A DNA stretch of 46,099 nucleotides from JAGVPT01 sp963843065. GTDB lineage: Bacteria; Bacteroidota; Ignavibacteria; UBA10030; UBA8401. The translations under genes and the position numbers were made by a program. This document shows positions 42,040 through 46,099 of the stretch, piece after piece. Each line of letters opens with the position of its first letter. Position 1 is the first letter of the stretch. A model generated the notes under the pieces. It was not told where the DNA came from and ran no database searches. It saw only the letters and a list, made by a program, of their open reading frames with translations. The DNA is taken from NCBI GenBank assembly GCA_963843065.1, contig CAWJKX010000150.1, positions 1-46,099 on the forward strand. The letters run 5' to 3'.

Positions 42040-42951
42040 TTACGTTTCGATCCCGTTTTTCATCCGTGCAATGTCCGTGCGAATTCTTTCGGGGTTTCCC
42101 CAGTCGCTCCAGTACACGTCTTTGACGCGCAGGACTGCGAGACCGTGCGCGTCATGTTCCAGAATCGCCGCGGAAAAATCGACGGAAGGAAGCGTTGAGT
42201 AAACTTCTTTCACAGTCGCTGCTTCATGAGGCGAGAGAAGGCTGGCGTCGATTTTCTTGAACGCATGAAAAACCGACGGCGTGAGGAGCCGGAATTTTCT
42301 TAGAACCATTGATGCTGCACCGGCAAAAACCATAGTATTGAGTAAACAATGCTCCTGCTGCACCGTACTGATTTTTTGAGTGTTCGGCTTTTCCAAAAAG
42401 CGTTTAACGCGAAAAACTTCGCAGCCCTCGATGTCCGCAATCTTCATGCTTGTTTCAATCCAGCCGTAGTCTCTGTAAAACTCATGCAGTTCAACTCCAA
42501 GGAGAAGCAGGTATTTCGAATGGCGGTCGACAAATTCTGCCGCGGCGGCGACGTTGTCCATGAACCGTTTTTCTTCAATAATAAAGTGGTCTGACGGAAA
42601 AATGACAACGCACGCATCGGGATCCCGTCGAAGAACGTGCAGCAACGGAAGAAGGATGCTTGCACTGGTTTCCTTGTTCGATGGCTGCACGATGACATTC
42701 GCTTGCTCCAATCCGGAAACATCGTGTACGGCGTACGAACTTTGCTTGTTGTTGACGGTTACAATGATTCGGTCCGCAGGAATAAACAACTCCGCCCGGG
42801 CTATGGTGTGAGCAAGCATCGAGCGGGTCCCGGTAAAAGCACAAAACTGTTTAGGACAATCAGAATTGAACCGCGTGCGGATAAATTGCTTCAACCTTTT
42901 CCCGTCGCCGGCGGCAAGTATAATTCCCCAGACATGGTCATTGCGTGGCAT
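42040..42951 (-). CDS. Mannose-1-phosphate guanylyltransferase-like nucleotidyltransferase
   Basis: 303 aa from the ATG at 42951 (MPRNDHVWGIILAAGDGKRL) with GAGGG 4 bases upstream. Nucleotidyl-transferase signature GIILAAGDGKRLKQF, CPKQFCAFTGTRSMLAHTIARA, QPSNKETSASILLPLL, IFPSDHF and FLEKPN match GDP-mannose pyrophosphorylases; the C-terminal cupin/isomerase domain of ManC is absent. It should activate a hexose-1-phosphate. It follows the tyrosine phosphatase gene by 42 bp on the same strand, and such pairs often belong to polysaccharide control. Confidence 0.88.
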   Translation of the reverse strand: MPRNDHVWGIILAAGDGKRLKQFIRTRFNSDCPKQFCAFTGTRSMLAHTIARAELFIPADRIIVTVNNKQSSYAVHDVSGLEQANVIVQPSNKETSASILLPLLHVLRRDPDACVVIFPSDHFIIEEKRFMDNVAAAAEFVDRHSKYLLLLGVELHEFYRDYGWIETSMKIADIEGCEVFRVKRFLEKPNTQKISTVQQEHCLLNTMVFAGAASMVLRKFRLLTPSVFHAFKKIDASLLSPHEAATVKEVYSTLPSVDFSAAILEHDAHGLAVLRVKDVYWSDWGNPERIRTDIARMKNGIET

Positions 42952-42993
42952 ACAGCCCTCGCTCGTGTACTGCAAATATACAAAATCGTTTTT

Positions 42994-43512
42994 TTAGTTG
43001 CGCGGGGGATGGTGCAAAACGGAGAGCTGTCGGGGCTTTTCCTGCTGCACCAGCTCTTTGAGAATCGGGAAAATCCTGGTAATCTCGGCCTCAAGTTCCA
43101 AAAAGCATTTTTCGTATTTTTTCTTTGCCCTTCCCGTAGGGTCATCGATGGAAGGATGCTGCGGAGTTTCGGCCATTCCGAATTCCTTCAACAGTAAAAT
43201 TTTTCGTTCCCATTGCGGGAAAATTCCTCGGATAATTCTTCTGTGTGCTTCCGCCATGCAGAGAATGATCGACGCGTCGTGAACCATGACGTTCGTTATC
43301 TGTTGTCCCCTGTGCATCGAGATATCAATACCATGCCTTTTACAAACATCAATGGTAGTCTCTTCGGAAGGCGATTCAACCAATGCTTCAGTCCCCGCAG
43401 AGTCGACAAGAATTGAGAACTGCATGCCGTTTTCTAAAAGCACTTTCTTCAGAATCGCTGCGCTCATTGCGCTCCGGCAGATATTAGCGGTGCAGACAAA
43501 AAGAATATTCAT
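42994..43512 (-). CDS. Low-molecular-weight protein tyrosine phosphatase-like
   Basis: 172 aa. The P-loop is complete at the start (VCTANICRSAMSAAIL, with Cys, Arg and Ser), and the general-acid Asp lies in SIDDPTGRAKKKYEKCF. The length is slightly above the usual 150 due to a longer C-terminus. The ATG begins directly after the TAG of the upstream hybrid kinase gene, so translation is probably coupled. It could also be an arsenate-reductase-like relative, but the DDPTG loop favours a phosphatase. Confidence 0.9.
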   Translation of the reverse strand: MNILFVCTANICRSAMSAAILKKVLLENGMQFSILVDSAGTEALVESPSEETTIDVCKRHGIDISMHRGQQITNVMVHDASIILCMAEAHRRIIRGIFPQWERKILLLKEFGMAETPQHPSIDDPTGRAKKKYEKCFLELEAEITRIFPILKELVQQEKPRQLSVLHHPPRN

Positions 43513-45866
43513 CTAGCGAGCATCCAGCACTTTCCTGACCGACGACATCAGTTCGTCGAGCAAAAATGGTTTCATGAGAATATCGCTCACCCCCATGTCG
43601 CAAGAATTCCGCTTTGGCTTTGAGGTCAATCGCCCCGGTTGCAAGGATTGTTTTCACGGATGGGTTCAGTGCGAGAAGCTTAACGAACAATTCCTCGCCG
43701 TTCATTTTGGGCATCGATAAATCGCTTACAACCAAATCGATTTCCGATTGATACCGCTTGTATACCGCAAACGCTTCTTCGCCGTCCTCTGCGGTGAACA
43801 CTCTGTAACCGAACGAAACCAAGCCATGTTCGTAGATCTGCCGGAATGATTCTTCGTCGTCAACGATGAGAATACACTCATGTCCTCCCTGGATTGTCTC
43901 TGCTGGTTTCTGGAATTCCTCCGGCTCTTGATGCGACACGACAGGTAAGAAGAGAGAAATAGTCGTTCCTTTTCCCTCCTCGCTCTGTACGTCGATGAAT
44001 CCGCCGTGCTGCTGGATAATTCCGTAGGCAACCGAGAGCCTCAATCCTACATTCTGGTCGGTCGCGCGCGCGTTGAAGAACGGTTCGAATATTCGCCGCC
44101 GGCTGTACTCATCCAATTCTTTCCCGTTGTCGCCGACCGCAATCACAATAAACTCTTTCCCCTCAGGAAAGTGGATACGGTCCTTCATTGCGTCCGGCGC
44201 TGCGATCGCAGTTTTAAGTACTATCGCCCCGCCGTCGGGCATCCTGTGCTGCGCGGTAATGGCAAGATTAACAATGGCTTGATGAAGCTGATGGATATCA
44301 CCGTTGACGACGGCATTATTGTCATCCATCGAGACCGACACGGCAATAGACGGAGGGAGTGAATGCTGGAGAATTTTTTGCGTTTGGTGAATGAGTTTCT
44401 GAACAAGAATCGGTTTCTGTTCCGTATTCTTTGACCGGGCAAACACAAGAAGGTCGTCGGCAAACTCTGACGCCCGTTTCGACTCGCGGATGATCATAGC
44501 TGACGTACTGCTCCATCCGTCCATTCCCGAGAGTTTCCTTGTACATCATCTCGGCGGAATTCATCACAATGCCGAAAATATTTCTCAAATTATTTCCGAT
44601 TCCGACCGCGAACGCGCCAAGCGCATCCATCCTTTGCACTTGCTGCGCCTCCAGCTCATATTTTTTTCTTTCGCTCACATCACGGAAAATACTGAGCAGC
44701 AATTTTTCTCCGTGGCCGATATTGACGAACGAGTGTCTTGCTTCCGCAGGTATTTCTTCTCCTCCCCGGCGCTTGATGACCTGGGAGGCCGGCATTTTCA
44801 GAGTTCCGGCATCGAATTGAGTCCGAAATGCGGAATTCGCAGCGTAGCGCTCTTCGAGATTATCATCACCCTCATTGTATTCACGGAGGAGCTCTTCTCT
44901 TGATGTTTCCATGAGTTCGCAATACGCGGAATTCACCAGAACAGTTCTGCCAAACCGGTCCACCAGCCGCATCGCATCGGCAGAGTTTTCGAATATCGTA
45001 CGAAATCGTTCTTCACTGCTGCGAAGGGACGATTGAGTTGTTTTCAGTTCGGCAAGATCGCGACGCAGCAAAAAAGTGATCGCAAAAACCGCCATGCTCA
45101 AGACGCCGCACAACACGGCGCCGGCAATCATCCCGGTGGTCCAGAATGAATACGTTGGTTCTGTTATTTCGACGCTCAATAACTGGCCGTACCCAGCCAC
45201 CCCCTGCTGAAGGCGGATTGATGAAGGAGCATTGGAATAACCGGTCGAAGCGATTTCCTGTCCCCAGCCTGAAAACAATGTAATCTCATAGTTCTCCATC
45301 GGATGATGCCGGAGAACTTCACGCAAGAGCTTTTCTGCGGAATAGTAAACGAAACATGTGTCCGGCAATGATTCCTTTTTCCGGAATAGGATACCTTGCC
45401 TCAAAACAGTACTGCTCGTTGAAACGAAACGGCTTTGTATAAAACACGGAATATGAGACTGTCGGCAGAAGAGAAAAGAGCGGTCCCGCCTGCCGCCTGT
45501 GCTAACAATTCTCCGGAGGAATCCTGAGGAATGTTCCACTGAACAGGGACGCCATCCTTTCCCCTTTGGATGGAAATAATTTCAGGATGGACAGGCAGAT
45601 AGGCCTGGCATTCTTGTTCCAGGGACGATGCTTCAGAAAAACCACGAGTTGCGGTCAAAAAGAACTTCTCATTGCCCAGCAGGACGGATTGAAAACCAGC
45701 GTTGAGAATATCAAGATTATGTTGGATTTTTTCGCGCTCGAGTTCGGTCTCTCCATCATACAGGAAATAAAAAAGGGAGCCAAAAGCTGCAATAAAAAAA
45801 AGAAACAGGTACTGCCGGATAGAAAATCATTCCTGTCCGGTGTGAAGAGGATCTGTGTTTTTTCAT
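43513..45866 (-). pseudogene. Hybrid sensor kinase-like protein, five frameshifts, catalytic His missing
   Basis: Start ATG at 45866 with GAGG upstream. After removing five extra bases (T8 run near 45800, near 45475, near 45385, near 44500 and in gggg near 43592) the gene gives 782 aa. Order: membrane helix (VPVSFFIAAFGSLFYFLYDG), periplasmic CHASE-like sensor, second helix (GAVLCGVLSMAVFAITFLL), PAS (SSEERFRTIFENSADAMRLVD), dimerisation, ATPase, receiver. The H-box is IGNNLRNIF where kinases have IAHDFNNIL, so the phospho-accepting His is Asn. The G2 box is also poor (VGLRLS). The receiver is intact (Asp in VVSDLSMPKMNG, Lys in MKPF). It is a pseudokinase or a decaying gene, upstream of the tyrosine phosphatase with no gap. 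Confidence 0.8.
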
Positions 45867-45905
45867 TACCTCTACCTCTCTTTTCTCATTGTAAACAAGA
45901 TACCC

Positions 45906-46099
45906 TCAGGGATAAAAACTGATTCTCCCTGTCCAAAAATTTGTAATAAAATTCGCCATTATATCCGCCTTGGCTCTTCGTGGAATGGCAAGGGCGGCAA
46001 TAACGCCATCAGCAAATGTATCGAGCGACCATCCATTGATACGATCGCGTGATTTTTTTCCCATGATTCCCAATTCTTCTTTGGACATGGATGAGCATT
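45906..46099 (-). CDS. Hypothetical protein, 5' end beyond the window
   Basis: The frame is open from the right edge to the stop at 45906. An internal ATG at 46088 gives 60 aa (MSKEELGIMGKKSRDRINGWSLDTFADG... as blocks), but the frame has no stop upstream, so the real protein may be longer. The family is not recognised. The gap to the hybrid kinase start is 39 bp on the same strand, so it could be its operon partner. Confidence 0.4.
   Translation of the reverse strand, partial: CSSMSKEELGIMGKKSRDRINGWSLDTFADGVIAALAIPRRAKADIMANFITNFWTGRISFYP

Noticed and set aside
1..46099. CRISPR array, prophage or complete insertion sequence
   Set aside because: No regularly spaced direct repeats, phage structural genes or transposase were found; the mobile signals are limited to MITE-like repeats and the group I intron.

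Overview
The window looks like a chromosomal segment of a member of the Bacteroidota/Ignavibacteriota branch (FCB group). The evidence is indirect: a remnant of a type IX secretion C-terminal sorting domain near 8553 ending in the typical KKMLLLK-like tail, a GH3 beta-glucosidase with a PA14 insert, a DUF4838 glycosidase-like protein, ClpC, many genes without a clear Shine-Dalgarno site, and dispersed hairpin repeats in the intergenic regions. No rRNA, phage or CRISPR array was seen.

Layout. Positions 1-8025 (minus strand) hold a complete but strange potassium-uptake (Kdp) locus: a 31-aa membrane peptide, kdpF, kdpA, kdpB, an enlarged kdpC, a KdpE-like regulator that has lost its phospho-accepting aspartate, a stand-alone KdpD sensor domain without kinase and without a P-loop, and an outer-membrane porin running off the left edge. 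kdpA and kdpB carry five single-base frameshifts. Positions 8026-25338 (minus strand) hold housekeeping and secreted functions: GH3 beta-glucosidase, a secreted protein with a duplicated unknown domain, an M28 peptidase (one frameshift), DinB plus an alkyltransferase-like protein, an FKBP lipoprotein, a DUF1624 membrane protein, a metallophosphoesterase, an MgtC/DUF4010 membrane protein, a CsgG-like protein, oligopeptidase B and a PP2C (SpoIIE) phosphatase. Two repeat families sit between them, one of them a MITE-like family with terminal inverted repeats and 8-bp target duplications. Positions 25608-31347 hold mutS-dinB (plus) facing clpC (minus).

The most striking element is at 31642-32254: a tRNA-Asn(GUU) gene split in its anticodon loop by a 541-bp group I intron. 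A full core (P1 to P9) can be drawn, and the P1 loop encodes an HNH endonuclease whose last codons contain the internal guide sequence and the P2 hairpin. A terminator follows. Positions 32243-38895 form an AraC-regulator / reductase cluster (RibD-like, two aldo-keto reductases, cupin-CMD, zinc alcohol dehydrogenase, NAD(P)-binding protein) that resembles yqhC-yqhD-dkgA aldehyde-detoxification loci and is visibly A/T-richer in its distal part. A DUF4838 protein, a half-size TauE/SafE protein, a sugar-phosphate nucleotidyltransferase, a low-molecular-weight tyrosine phosphatase and a hybrid sensor kinase (five frameshifts, phospho-accepting His replaced) close the window.

At least thirteen single-base frameshifts can be reconstructed: twelve extra bases and one missing base. 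They may be sequencing errors. However, they cluster in the two loci whose signalling proteins have also lost catalytic residues, which is what real gene decay would look like.
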